Below, one piece after another: positions 11,514-18,842 of a DNA stretch of 39,499 nucleotides. The DNA comes from Peptococcaceae bacterium BRH_c23 (GTDB taxonomy: Bacteria; Bacillota_B; Desulfitobacteriia; Desulfitobacteriales; Desulfitobacteriaceae). Made by a program: the position numbers and the translations under genes. The stretch lies in NCBI GenBank assembly GCA_000961805.1, contig LADV01000010.1, forward strand, positions 1 to 39,499. Direction: 5' to 3'. The notes under the pieces were generated by a model. It was not told the DNA's origin, did no database searches, and saw only the letters and a list, made by a program, of their open reading frames with translations. Each line of letters begins with the position of its first letter. Within the stretch, counting starts at the first letter, position 1.

Positions 11514-11909
11514 ATGGCTAATGATGTGCGTTGGAAGCAAAGACATGATAACTTCAGAAAAGCAATTTCGCAATTAAAGGAGTTTATCGAAAAACCTGAA
11601 CTCAATAAATTCGAAAAACAAGGTTTGATCCAATGCTTTGAATATACCTTTGAGCTTGCGTGGAAAACTATGAAGGATTATCTTGAGGAGCAAGGTTTTA
11701 ACATAAAAAGTCCAAGAATGGCTATTCAGACAGGGTTTCAGATAGAGTTGTTGCAGGATGGGCATGTATGGATTGATGCGCTCGAAAAAAGAAATCTCAT
11801 GGCCCATACTTATAATGAGAATTTGACAATTGAAGCAGAACGGCTTATTCGTACAGCTTACTATGGGATGTTGCAAGAGCTTTTTTCCACTTTGGAGGGC
11901 ATGGTATGA
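11514..11909 (+). CDS. HEPN-domain protein, HI0074/HepT-like (nucleotidyltransferase partner)
   Basis: The 131-residue all-helical product matches the HI0074 family, once called nucleotidyltransferase substrate-binding proteins and now grouped with HEPN toxins. Residues 93-100 read RNLMAHTY, which fits the HEPN RNase motif RX4HXY exactly (Arg93, His98, Tyr100). In studied HepT/MntA pairs this tyrosine is AMPylated by the partner, which silences the RNase. The gene overlaps the downstream nucleotidyltransferase gene in an ATGA arrangement, giving coupled translation. A toxin role is inferred from the motif and pairing. Its position between RNase J and spoIIID looks like an insertion into conserved backbone. 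Confidence 0.85.
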   Translation: MANDVRWKQRHDNFRKAISQLKEFIEKPELNKFEKQGLIQCFEYTFELAWKTMKDYLEEQGFNIKSPRMAIQTGFQIELLQDGHVWIDALEKRNLMAHTYNENLTIEAERLIRTAYYGMLQELFSTLEGMV

Positions 11910-12220
11910 ATTTCGGACTTCGAGAAGAGGATTTGTCCCATATTATCACAACTATGAAGCAATTTTCTGAGATCGAAAAGGCGGCAATCTTTGGCTCTCG
12001 TGTAAAGGGAAATTATAAGCCTGGCTCCGATGTGGATATTGCGATTTGGGGAAATAAAATTTCCTTTTCAACGTTATCAAGGCTTCATGCCATTTTAGAA
12101 GAAGAAAGTCCAATGCCATATTTCTTTGATATAGTGGATTACTCGCATTTGAACCATAAAGACTTGAAAGGACATATTGACAGAGTAGGAATAGTATTTT
12201 TTACTAGAGATTTAGCTTAA
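11906..12220 (+). CDS. MNT-type minimal nucleotidyltransferase, HI0073/MntA-like
   Basis: The 104-residue product is a minimal DNA polymerase-beta-type nucleotidyltransferase. The active-site signature GSRVKGNYKPGSDVDIAI is at residues 30-47, with metal-binding Asp42 and Asp44 and a probable third carboxylate at Asp75 in YFFDIVD. In the HEPN/MNT toxin-antitoxin systems the MNT partner transfers AMP to the HEPN RNase and neutralises it. All catalytic residues seem present, so enzymatic neutralisation is likely rather than simple binding. The start overlaps the previous stop by 4 bases. A hairpin follows the stop. Confidence 0.87.
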   Translation: MNFGLREEDLSHIITTMKQFSEIEKAAIFGSRVKGNYKPGSDVDIAIWGNKISFSTLSRLHAILEEESPMPYFFDIVDYSHLNHKDLKGHIDRVGIVFFTRDLA

Positions 12221-12277
12221 TTATAATCGTTTTCTAGGTATCGGTTAGCAAACTGGTACCGTTTATAATTTTGATTA
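12217..12277 (+). terminator. Possible terminator after the HEPN/MNT module
   Basis: AATTATAA and TTATAATT arms enclose an inner GGTA/TACC pairing, beginning at the MNT stop codon. The stem is A/T-rich and the T tract is weak, so this is tentative. Confidence 0.4.
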
Positions 12278-12286
12278 GGTTATTGA

Positions 12287-12481
12287 TTTGGTAAGGCTTC
12301 ATGTGCTAATTATTCCATCCATATCAAGGATGCCTCGATCGATGTGAACCAATTTGAAAGACTGTTGCAAAAGGCATCTGACATGAATGATAGCGCTTCA
12401 CTTAAGAGGCTGTTTGGGTATATAGTGGAGATTATCTGGAGGAGGAAGGTTCGCTCAGAGTTCAGTGAGTTTTGCTACTAA
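12287..12481 (+). pseudogene. Decayed or truncated reading frame of unknown origin
   Basis: Between the MNT gene and spoIIID a 64-codon open frame runs from a TGA at 12284 to TAA at 12479-12481. Its translation has protein-like composition (IDVNQFERLLQKASDMNDSA, then SLKRLFGYIVEIIWRRK) but has no start codon with a ribosome site at its beginning. It looks like the C-terminal remnant of a lost gene, perhaps brought in with the HEPN/MNT pair. I do not recognise the family. Confidence 0.3.
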
Positions 12482-12543
12482 AGATTGCCGTATTATAGTT
12501 TGAAGCGAGGTAGCGGTAGTTATTCTACAGTATTTACCAACAG

Positions 12544-12571
12544 AGGACATCCTTTTACGGATGTCTTTTTT
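12544..12571 (+). terminator. Terminator upstream of spoIIID
   Basis: GACATCC pairs with GGATGTC around a TTTTAC loop and is followed by six T residues, a classic intrinsic terminator. It ends about 50 bases before the spoIIID start and insulates that gene from upstream transcription. Confidence 0.85.
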
Positions 12572-12623
12572 GATTGAGCACGCATATAAATGTACTACAC
12601 TTGTGGACGAAGGAGGGCTCTGC

Positions 12624-12872
12624 GTGCAAGAATATATACGTAAACGGGTGCTCGATATTGGGACTTACATATTAGAATCGAGTGCGACCGTTCGGCAAAC
12701 GGCTGATGTCTTCGGAGTATCGAAAAGTACGGTTCATAAAGATGTTACGGAAAGATTGCCCCTGGTAAACGAGAAGTTATCTATGGAAGTTAAGCACATT
12801 CTGGAGACCAACAAAGCTGAACGACATATACGAGGAGGCGAGGCTACAAGAAAAAAATATCAAGAAAACTAG
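12624..12872 (+). CDS. spoIIID: Stage III sporulation transcriptional regulator SpoIIID
   Basis: SpoIIID is the small DNA-binding protein that switches mother-cell genes between the sigma-E and sigma-K phases. The 82-residue product has the helix-turn-helix at about residues 22-44 (TVRQTADVFGVSKSTVHKDV) and the basic C-terminal RHIRGGEATRKKY typical of the family. GTG 12624 is chosen because AGGAGGG lies 6 bases upstream and family members begin with a similar short sequence; extending the frame upstream would run into the terminator stem. It is followed by mbl, the same order as in B. subtilis. Confidence 0.95.
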   Translation: MQEYIRKRVLDIGTYILESSATVRQTADVFGVSKSTVHKDVTERLPLVNEKLSMEVKHILETNKAERHIRGGEATRKKYQEN

Positions 12873-12990
12873 CTTATAAGCATAATGTGAAGTAAAATGG
12901 ATCATGAAGAATTTAAAAAAAACTTGCCATAACTAAAGGGATTATCAAATTAATCACGAATAATTTTAGAAGTACTAACTTATAATAGCG

Positions 12991-13010
12991 AATCTCCCGA
13001 AAGGGAGATT
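12991..13010 (+). terminator. Hairpin between spoIIID and mbl
   Basis: A perfect 8-base stem, AATCTCCC/GGGAGATT, with a GAAA tetraloop. The T content downstream is modest (ATGCTATTTGTTT), so it may be a weak terminator or an mRNA-stabilising hairpin. Confidence 0.5.
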
Positions 13011-13075
13011 ATGCTATTTGTTTATAGTCTATTCAGATGGACAAGCTACAGAGGACGAAAGGGGTATCTCTACTC

Positions 13076-14071
13076 ATGTTTGGAATGGATTTTGGGATAG
13101 ATTTAGGAATAGATTTGGGGACAGCCAGTGTTTTAGTGTACGCCAAAGGAAAAGGAATTGTCTTACACGAGCCTTCGGTGATTGCAATCGACCGTAATAA
13201 CAATAAGCGAATAGCCGTTGGTGAAGAAGCGAGATTAATGATTGGTCGAACACCTGGAAATATTGTGGCTGTGCGCCCAATGCGTGATGGAGTCATTGCA
13301 GATTATCAGACTACAGAACTAATGTTAAAATACTTTCTCGAAAAAGCAGGCGCGAAGCGTTGGCCATTTTACAGAACGCGAGTTGTTGTGTGTATTCCTT
13401 CTGGGGTAACAGAAGTTGAGCAAAGAGCTGTAAAACAAGCAGCCTACCAGGCTGGTGCTAAAGATGTTAAAGTAGTGGAAGAACCCTATGCGGCAGCCTT
13501 GGGAGCAGGACTGGATATTTCTGGACCTACAGGAAGTATGGTCGTAGATATTGGGGGAGGAACAACCGATATTGCAGTACTTTCGCTCAACGGTATAGTG
13601 GCGAAACGCAGCCTTCGGGTCGGTGGAGATAAATTTGATGAGGCAATTAGCCGCTATATCCGACGTGAGCATAATCTCATGATAGGAGAGCGTACGGCTG
13701 AAGAAATTAAGATTGCGGTTGGCTCAGCTATTTCAGAGGGCCGTCCCTGCGTGGACATTGATGTGCGAGGTCGGGATTTAATTACGGGTTTACCCAAGAC
13801 GATTAAAGTCAATTCCCGAGAGTGTTATGTGGCCCTTGAGGAATCCATTGATGCGATTGTTGCTGGGGTTAAAGAAGTATTGGAGCGGACCCCACCTGAA
13901 TTATCGTCGGATATTCTTGATAAAGGGATTATCATGACAGGCGGAGGGTCATTAATGTACGGTTTCGATATCCGGTTGGCTCGTGAGACAGGATTGCCTG
14001 TGAGTATTGCTGAGGATCCTATTTCATGCGTGGCCTTAGGCACTGGCAAATTATTAAACGGAAAGTTTTAG
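13076..14071 (+). CDS. mbl: MreB-like actin homologue Mbl
   Basis: Mbl forms membrane-associated filaments that guide lateral wall synthesis. The 331-residue product has the actin-fold phosphate loops (IDLGTA near the N-terminus, VVDIGGGTTDIAVLS in the middle) and the adenosine motif MTGGGSLMYG. I chose ATG 13076 (MFGMDFGIDLG), similar to family N-termini, with AAGGGG about 11 bases upstream; ATG 13037 would add 13 residues. Unusual point: the first phosphate loop reads GIDLGIDLGTA because a 12-base unit is tandemly duplicated (13094-13105 and 13106-13117), adding four residues. Position after spoIIID supports Mbl rather than MreB. Confidence 0.93.
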   Translation: MFGMDFGIDLGIDLGTASVLVYAKGKGIVLHEPSVIAIDRNNNKRIAVGEEARLMIGRTPGNIVAVRPMRDGVIADYQTTELMLKYFLEKAGAKRWPFYRTRVVVCIPSGVTEVEQRAVKQAAYQAGAKDVKVVEEPYAAALGAGLDISGPTGSMVVDIGGGTTDIAVLSLNGIVAKRSLRVGGDKFDEAISRYIRREHNLMIGERTAEEIKIAVGSAISEGRPCVDIDVRGRDLITGLPKTIKVNSRECYVALEESIDAIVAGVKEVLERTPPELSSDILDKGIIMTGGGSLMYGFDIRLARETGLPVSIAEDPISCVALGTGKLLNGKF

Positions 14072-14300
14072 AGCAGAAAACAGGTTTAATAAACGTAAAA
14101 ATATCCCGAAATGGTCCGAGGCTAGTGGCTGGATCCGAAATGAGAAATCTTATTCGGGTAAGGTCTTCTTACCTTGGACTTTATCATTCTCAGTAGACCC
14201 AAGGAAGTGGAAATCTAACTTAGAGAGCATGCGAGAAGAATTGCCTCAATGAGTGCAGAGGATAGGACGTTACGAAACTTCCTTAGAAAGGAAAGGTACC

Positions 14301-15026
14301 ATGAGAGTTGATATTCTCGGAATTACCGTAGATACATATTCCATGCCAGAGACTGTGGAGAAAATTCGAGAGTCGGTTGAAAATCAGATTAAGATTCGAG
14401 TGGTGACAGCCAATCCTGAAATGATCTATGCATCTGGCTACAATCAAGGACTGAAGAGACTGATTAATTCTGCAGATGTTGTGACGGCTGATGGGATTGG
14501 TGTGGTTTGGGCCGCCCGGCGATTAGGAACTCCAGTACAGGAAAGAGTAACCGGGATAGATTTAGTCCAGTCGATATTCCCTGTGGCTAATGACCAGCAA
14601 TGGCGGCTCTTCTTTTTAGGAGGGAAACCCGGCGTAGTCGAAAAAGCCATAAAACAGGTAGTTCAAAAATACCCCGGAATTATTTTAGAAGGACATCACG
14701 GATACTTTAGTTTGGCTGAAGAAACTCGTGTATTAGAAGAGATCCTAAGGTTTCAACCGGATGTCTTACTCGTAGGATTGGGTGCACCTCGTCAGGAATA
14801 TTGGCTTGCTGAACATCCTGGATTAGCAACGGTAAGTATAGGGGTAGGCGGAAGTTTCGATGCACTCGCTGGGATCGTGATCCGTGCACCTAAACGTCTC
14901 CGAGAACTTCATCTAGAGTGGCTGTATCGTCTGTGGAAAGAGCCCTGGCGTTGGAAACGCCAAACCGTTCTACCACGCTTTGTAATAAAAGTGTTATTAC
15001 AGGGAATGGGCCCCAAGACCCCTTAA
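14301..15026 (+). CDS. tagA: TagA/WecG/CpsF family N-acetylmannosaminyltransferase-type glycosyltransferase
   Basis: The family (GT26) adds a sugar, typically ManNAc from UDP-ManNAc, to undecaprenyl-PP-GlcNAc at the cytoplasmic membrane, an early step in wall teichoic acid or other secondary wall polymer synthesis. The 241-residue product has the conserved TANPEM block (Thr36) and the TADGIGVVWAARRLG block with the presumed catalytic base Asp64. The C-terminal RAPKRLRELHLEWLYRLWKE segment is the membrane-contacting appendage. ATG 14301 follows AAAGGAAAGG; the frame is open upstream to 14253 but that part lacks a ribosome site. Donor and acceptor specificity is inferred from the family. Confidence 0.88.
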   Translation: MRVDILGITVDTYSMPETVEKIRESVENQIKIRVVTANPEMIYASGYNQGLKRLINSADVVTADGIGVVWAARRLGTPVQERVTGIDLVQSIFPVANDQQWRLFFLGGKPGVVEKAIKQVVQKYPGIILEGHHGYFSLAEETRVLEEILRFQPDVLLVGLGAPRQEYWLAEHPGLATVSIGVGGSFDALAGIVIRAPKRLRELHLEWLYRLWKEPWRWKRQTVLPRFVIKVLLQGMGPKTP

Positions 15027-15071
15027 AAGAGAAAAATCATTTCGTATAGGAAATTAGGAGGAAGGAAAAAG

Positions 15072-15785
15072 ATGCCGGAATGTGAAAAACAATGGCAGTG
15101 GCAGCGTTTGAAAGAGGACTCAGAAGCCCGAGAGGATTTCTTAGCAAAATCTCAAACGTTTATTCGTCATGTATCTAGCCAAGTGTGTTTTCGCACTCTG
15201 GAATGGGGACGAGATGACGAATTATCGGAAGCCTTAATTGCTTTTAATAATGCGATAGATCTGTTTGTAGAAGATAAAGGAGTCCCTTTTTTAGCCTATG
15301 CTAGAGTTTTGATGAAACGCCGCTTGATTGATTATTATCGTAGGCAGCGTCTGCGGCAAGCAATTTCTCTCGATCAAGAGGACATTGGGCGAGGGATCGA
15401 TATTCATCTTGGGTTAGATGAGTATTACGCGCGGGAACAGAGTGGTGAGAGGGCTGCAGAGATCCAACAGTATTCCAAGGCTTTGTCAGAGTTTCAGCTA
15501 ACGTTTCAAGATTTGGTCGCAGTTTCTCCAAAACACCGGGATTCCCGTGAAACCCTACTCAGAGCGGCTCGGGAATTAGCATTGGATACTGAGTTGTGGC
15601 TCCAGGTCGAACGGAAGGGGAAAGTCCCTATGCAAGCGTTAGCTTTAAAAACCCAGATTAGTCTTAAAGTATTGGAACGGGGACGAAAATATATTTTGGC
15701 GGTTGCCTTACTGATAGCAAACCAACATGACTATGTTTATTTAAGAGAATATGTTCTTCAGCGGGAAGAGGAGGCGAAGGGATGA
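15072..15785 (+). CDS. sigI: RNA polymerase sigma factor SigI
   Basis: The 237-residue protein has a sigma-70 region 2-like segment (AFNNAIDLFVEDKGVPFLAYA, then VLMKRRLIDYYRRQ) and a divergent C-terminal DNA-binding half, as in the SigI family. In Bacillus SigI responds to heat and wall stress and affects mreB-type genes; in cellulolytic clostridia related factors respond to polysaccharides. AGGAGG lies about 9 bases before ATG 15072. The stop overlaps the start of rsgI (ATGA), the usual sigma/anti-sigma pairing. Nearby mbl and tagA suggest a wall-related regulon, which is inference. Confidence 0.9.
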   Translation: MPECEKQWQWQRLKEDSEAREDFLAKSQTFIRHVSSQVCFRTLEWGRDDELSEALIAFNNAIDLFVEDKGVPFLAYARVLMKRRLIDYYRRQRLRQAISLDQEDIGRGIDIHLGLDEYYAREQSGERAAEIQQYSKALSEFQLTFQDLVAVSPKHRDSRETLLRAARELALDTELWLQVERKGKVPMQALALKTQISLKVLERGRKYILAVALLIANQHDYVYLREYVLQREEEAKG

Positions 15786-16891
15786 GCAAAATGAAAGCCG
15801 TGGTGTTAGAAAAGTCAGGAACACATTACAGGGTTCTAGTTATGGACGGCACCTTTCGTCAGGTTAAGAGACGACTTAATGCTGAGGTGGGCGAAGAGAT
15901 TGAACTGGATATTGGTAGAGATTGGTTTGGGGGCTTAAGTGCCTGGGCGGGGATAGTCGCACTTTTCCTTATGGTATTAACCTCTCTTATCGGGTGGAAT
16001 CTCTATCAAGCGCCAACGGCAGTAGCCTTGGTCTCGGTCGACATTAATCCTAGTTTGCAATTTACGTTGGATTCTCAAGGGCGGTTATTGAAATTTAAAA
16101 CACAAAATGAGGATGCTCGACAAATGCTGGGTGAGAATGATTTCAAAGGTAAACCGATTGACGAAGTATTAGAGAAAATAGTTACTCTGGCCTATAATCA
16201 GAACTATATTAACCCGGAGCAACAGTGGATTGTGGTTGGATATTCTCCGCTGACTAACAAAAGCACGGAAAAAATGCCTAAGGAACTTAATGAGATTCAA
16301 ATCAGTGATTGGATCACAGAGGCCATTGAGAAAAACGGATTGACCCCTCAGGTTGCTGTCTTCACTCTAAGTCCCGAAGATGGGGAACTTGCCCAAAAGG
16401 AAGATTTGACGATAGGCGAATTTGCGCTTTGGCAGACAGCTCAAAAGGCGGGAGTAACGACTCAACCACAGAAACTTAAAGAGACTTCAGAACGGGTTCG
16501 CATACTTGAAAATCCGCAGGTTCAAGCGTTGGTTAAAGCTGAGCAGAAGGGAATTAAGAATGGTTTACCCATAAAGCCTGGAACAACGACGGAAAATCAA
16601 AGGGCTTTAGTGAACCCCTTTGATAATAATCTAGGAAAACAGAAACCGAATGCGTCACCCTCCTCTGTCGATAAACCAAATCCTCTCACCAAAAAAGATA
16701 GAGAACCAGAAACTGAGAAGGGAGAGCCAACGGTAAAAGAGAGTAGAAACAACAATAATAACGACAAAAATAATGACGAAAATGACAAAAGAAATAATGA
16801 TAACAGAAAAAATAACGCTAAAGATTTAGCAAATGAAAATGAAAAAGATATTCAAAACGATAAGAATAAAGGAAAAGAAAATAATAGATGA
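15782..16891 (+). CDS. rsgI: Anti-sigma-I factor RsgI
   Basis: The 369-residue membrane anti-sigma factor has an N-terminal cytoplasmic RsgI domain (about 1-48), one transmembrane helix (about 51-72), and an extracytoplasmic region starting with VALVSVDINPSLQF. In studied RsgI proteins this region cleaves itself at the Asn-Pro bond, here Asn89-Pro90, to prime regulated proteolysis. Residues from about 300 on are low-complexity, rich in Asn, Lys, Asp and Glu; no carbohydrate-binding or enzymatic sensor domain is visible, so the input signal is unclear. It is translationally coupled to sigI. Confidence 0.9.
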   Translation: MSKMKAVVLEKSGTHYRVLVMDGTFRQVKRRLNAEVGEEIELDIGRDWFGGLSAWAGIVALFLMVLTSLIGWNLYQAPTAVALVSVDINPSLQFTLDSQGRLLKFKTQNEDARQMLGENDFKGKPIDEVLEKIVTLAYNQNYINPEQQWIVVGYSPLTNKSTEKMPKELNEIQISDWITEAIEKNGLTPQVAVFTLSPEDGELAQKEDLTIGEFALWQTAQKAGVTTQPQKLKETSERVRILENPQVQALVKAEQKGIKNGLPIKPGTTTENQRALVNPFDNNLGKQKPNASPSSVDKPNPLTKKDREPETEKGEPTVKESRNNNNNDKNNDENDKRNNDNRKNNAKDLANENEKDIQNDKNKGKENNR

Positions 16892-16999
16892 GCAAGTTAG
16901 CGAGAGAGAAATAGGTCAGTTCATAACAAAGGGGAGGTTGACCATCAACAGTGAGTCAGTGGATAATTGCATCATAATGTTATTTGCCGGGCAAGGGTA

Positions 17000-18109
17000 C
17001 TACTCAATTAAGCGAGTGTATACTTGCTCGGTTTCTCTGACCATACTATTTATAGAAAAGATGGGCCAGCGTTTTTGGCCTGAGTGGGCAAGAGACTTGG
17101 CCAATGTAGGATTCTCGAGGATAGAAGTACACGCTTTAGTAAACTTAGCGACATGGCCTGGAGGAAAAAGTAGTCCGTCTTGGCCTGCGCGAATAACTTC
17201 TGGAATACCGCCAACAGTACTGGCCACAATCGGAACCCCTGCTTGCATAGCTTCAAGAAGGACTAGTCCCATACCTTCACTAACTGAAGGCAAGACGAAA
17301 AGGTCCATGGCAGGCAGCACTTGATGGGCTAAGGGAAGGTAGCCGGTCATGGTGTAGGGAATGGCATTTCGCTTAAGCTCAGATTCTAGGTTTGCTCGTA
17401 GGGGGCCATCTCCTATGAATAAAAGGTGAAGTTTTGGAAACTTCAAGCGTAGTTCAGTCGCAGTTTTAATTAAATAAATCTGACCTTTAGTAGGATGAAG
17501 GCGGCCTATTGTACCGATAACCAGTGCATCTGTCGGGATCCCCCATTCTTTGCGGAACTGTTCTCGAGAAGAAGACGGGTCAGCAAAGGAAATAGCTGCT
17601 TGGCCGTTATAGATAGTTTCCAGATTCCGACCACCTCTTAAGGCAACCTCTTTGGCTAAATATTCGGATACAGTGATAATTCCGGATGTCAGGGGGAGGG
17701 TGAGGCGATCAAGCCCTAAAGCTATTCGGGCAGACCATGGGGAAAGATAATCGTGGGCTAGAGAACTATGAACGGTGGTTAGAGTAGGAATTCCCAACCA
17801 TTTAGCCCCTAAGCGGCCTAGGAGATTGGCCCGTGAACCGTGGGTGTGAACAAGGTGTATCCCCTGGTGTTTAACCCAGCGAACTAGAGCGGGAAGAGGA
17901 GAAAGGTCAAGGGGGAAGCGCATAGGGAAAGTTTGCGTTGGGATGTTATTTTTTATAGCCAAGTCGGAGAAGGGTCCTTGGGCTAAGCAGACAAGATATA
18001 GGTCAAAACGGGTCCGGTCGACACCCTTGATTAGGGATAAGACATGTTGCTCGGCCCCTCCGACTTCGCCACCTCCAATAATATGTAGAATTTTGTAAGT
18101 TTTTTTCAT
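17000..18109 (-). CDS. GT4-family glycosyltransferase (GT-B fold)
   Basis: The 369-residue product has the N-terminal GT-B acceptor domain with HIIGGGEVGGAEQHVLSL, the VHTHGSRANLLGRLGAK segment, and the C-terminal nucleotide-sugar domain with GTIGRLHPTKGQ and the E-x7-E motif in SEGMGLVLLEAM. It transfers a sugar from a nucleotide donor, probably to a lipid-linked or surface polymer; the substrate cannot be told. The start is ATG at 18109, preceded by a weak AAGG site. The gene converges on rsgI with only about 110 bases between, and no strong terminator is visible there. Confidence 0.88.
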   Translation of the reverse strand: MKKTYKILHIIGGGEVGGAEQHVLSLIKGVDRTRFDLYLVCLAQGPFSDLAIKNNIPTQTFPMRFPLDLSPLPALVRWVKHQGIHLVHTHGSRANLLGRLGAKWLGIPTLTTVHSSLAHDYLSPWSARIALGLDRLTLPLTSGIITVSEYLAKEVALRGGRNLETIYNGQAAISFADPSSSREQFRKEWGIPTDALVIGTIGRLHPTKGQIYLIKTATELRLKFPKLHLLFIGDGPLRANLESELKRNAIPYTMTGYLPLAHQVLPAMDLFVLPSVSEGMGLVLLEAMQAGVPIVASTVGGIPEVIRAGQDGLLFPPGHVAKFTKACTSILENPTLAKSLAHSGQKRWPIFSINSMVRETEQVYTRLIE

Positions 18110-18225
18110 GACCTTGCCATCTTCCCTTCAAGCACAAACTTGGTTATACTGTTTGCTAGTAGGTAAATACATCAGTACTCTACTAATCATAGGCAAAAAG
18201 GTACATGTCTGCAAGCGATACTGGA

Positions 18226-18378
18226 AGTTCGTAGTTTGATATTCGTAGTTCGACTACATGTTATGACCCTATGAATGCAAGTCGAGAACCGTCCCAGCTT
18301 ACACAGACAAAGTGGTTTATATCTACAATACTCATGTTCTAGTACGTCGTTCGAACTACGAACTACGTACTACGAACC
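18226..18378. repeat. TTCGTAG-type inverted repeat array before fabZ
   Basis: Two clusters of a short motif face each other: 18226-18257 carries AGTTCGTAG and TTCGTAGTTCGACTAC, and 18347-18378 carries the complement-type CGAACTACGAACTACG followed by TACTACGAACC. They could form an imperfect long hairpin. It fills most of the 292-base divergent gap between the glycosyltransferase and fabZ. The purpose is unknown. Confidence 0.6.
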
Positions 18379-18401
18379 ACAATTAGTAAGGAGGAATTTC
18401 A

Positions 18402-18842
18402 TTGCTACAGAGTCAAGAGATCCAAGATATTATTCCTCATCGTTATCCCTTTCTTCTAGTCGATCGTATCATAGAATTAGACGAAGGAAAACGTGCAGTG
18501 GGAATAAAAAACGTTTCCATCAATGATTCGTTCTTTCAGGGGCATTTCCCAGAACACCCCATAATGCCAGGGGTTCTAATCATTGAAGCTCTGGCCCAAG
18601 TCGGAACCGTAGCTATTCTTAAGATGCCAGAATACGCTGGTTACTTAGGGTTATTTGCAGGTTTGGATGAAGTCAAGTTTAAGCGGCAAGTCATTCCAGG
18701 AGATCAGCTTCGCCTAGAAGTAGAGCTTATCAAGCTGAGAAAATCATTCGGTGTCGCTAAAGGTAGGGCGTATGTCGGAGAAGAGTTGGCAGCAGAAGGG
18801 ACTCTTAAATTCTTTTTAGAGCGGAAGAAACCTGCGCAGTGA
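18402..18842 (+). CDS. fabZ: 3-hydroxyacyl-[acyl-carrier-protein] dehydratase
   Basis: FabZ removes water from 3-hydroxyacyl-ACP in type II fatty acid synthesis. The 146-residue hot-dog protein has the [11 protein letters not shown] motif and the active-site helix region [17 protein letters not shown], with catalytic His48 and Glu62. The start is TTG at 18402 after a strong AAGGAGG. The stop overlaps the GTG of the next gene (GTGA), so a membrane polymer-ligase gene is coupled to it. In B. subtilis fabZ also lies near mbl. Confidence 0.96.
   Translation: MLQSQEIQDIIPHRYPFLLVDRIIELDEGKRAVGIKNVSINDSFFQGHFPEHPIMPGVLIIEALAQVGTVAILKMPEYAGYLGLFAGLDEVKFKRQVIPGDQLRLEVELIKLRKSFGVAKGRAYVGEELAAEGTLKFFLERKKPAQ

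Noticed and set aside
12561..12623. A longer SpoIIID start at 12561.
   Set aside because: The extension begins inside the upstream terminator stem, while GTG 12624 has a strong ribosome site and fits the family N-terminus.
16833..17324. A 163-codon plus-strand frame after rsgI.
   Set aside because: It overlaps the end of rsgI and lies antisense to the GT4 glycosyltransferase, whose protein has clear conserved motifs.
18275..18526. An 83-codon frame overlapping fabZ.
   Set aside because: It runs through repeat DNA and the fabZ start in another frame, and its Ser/Arg/Tyr-rich product looks like a shadow.
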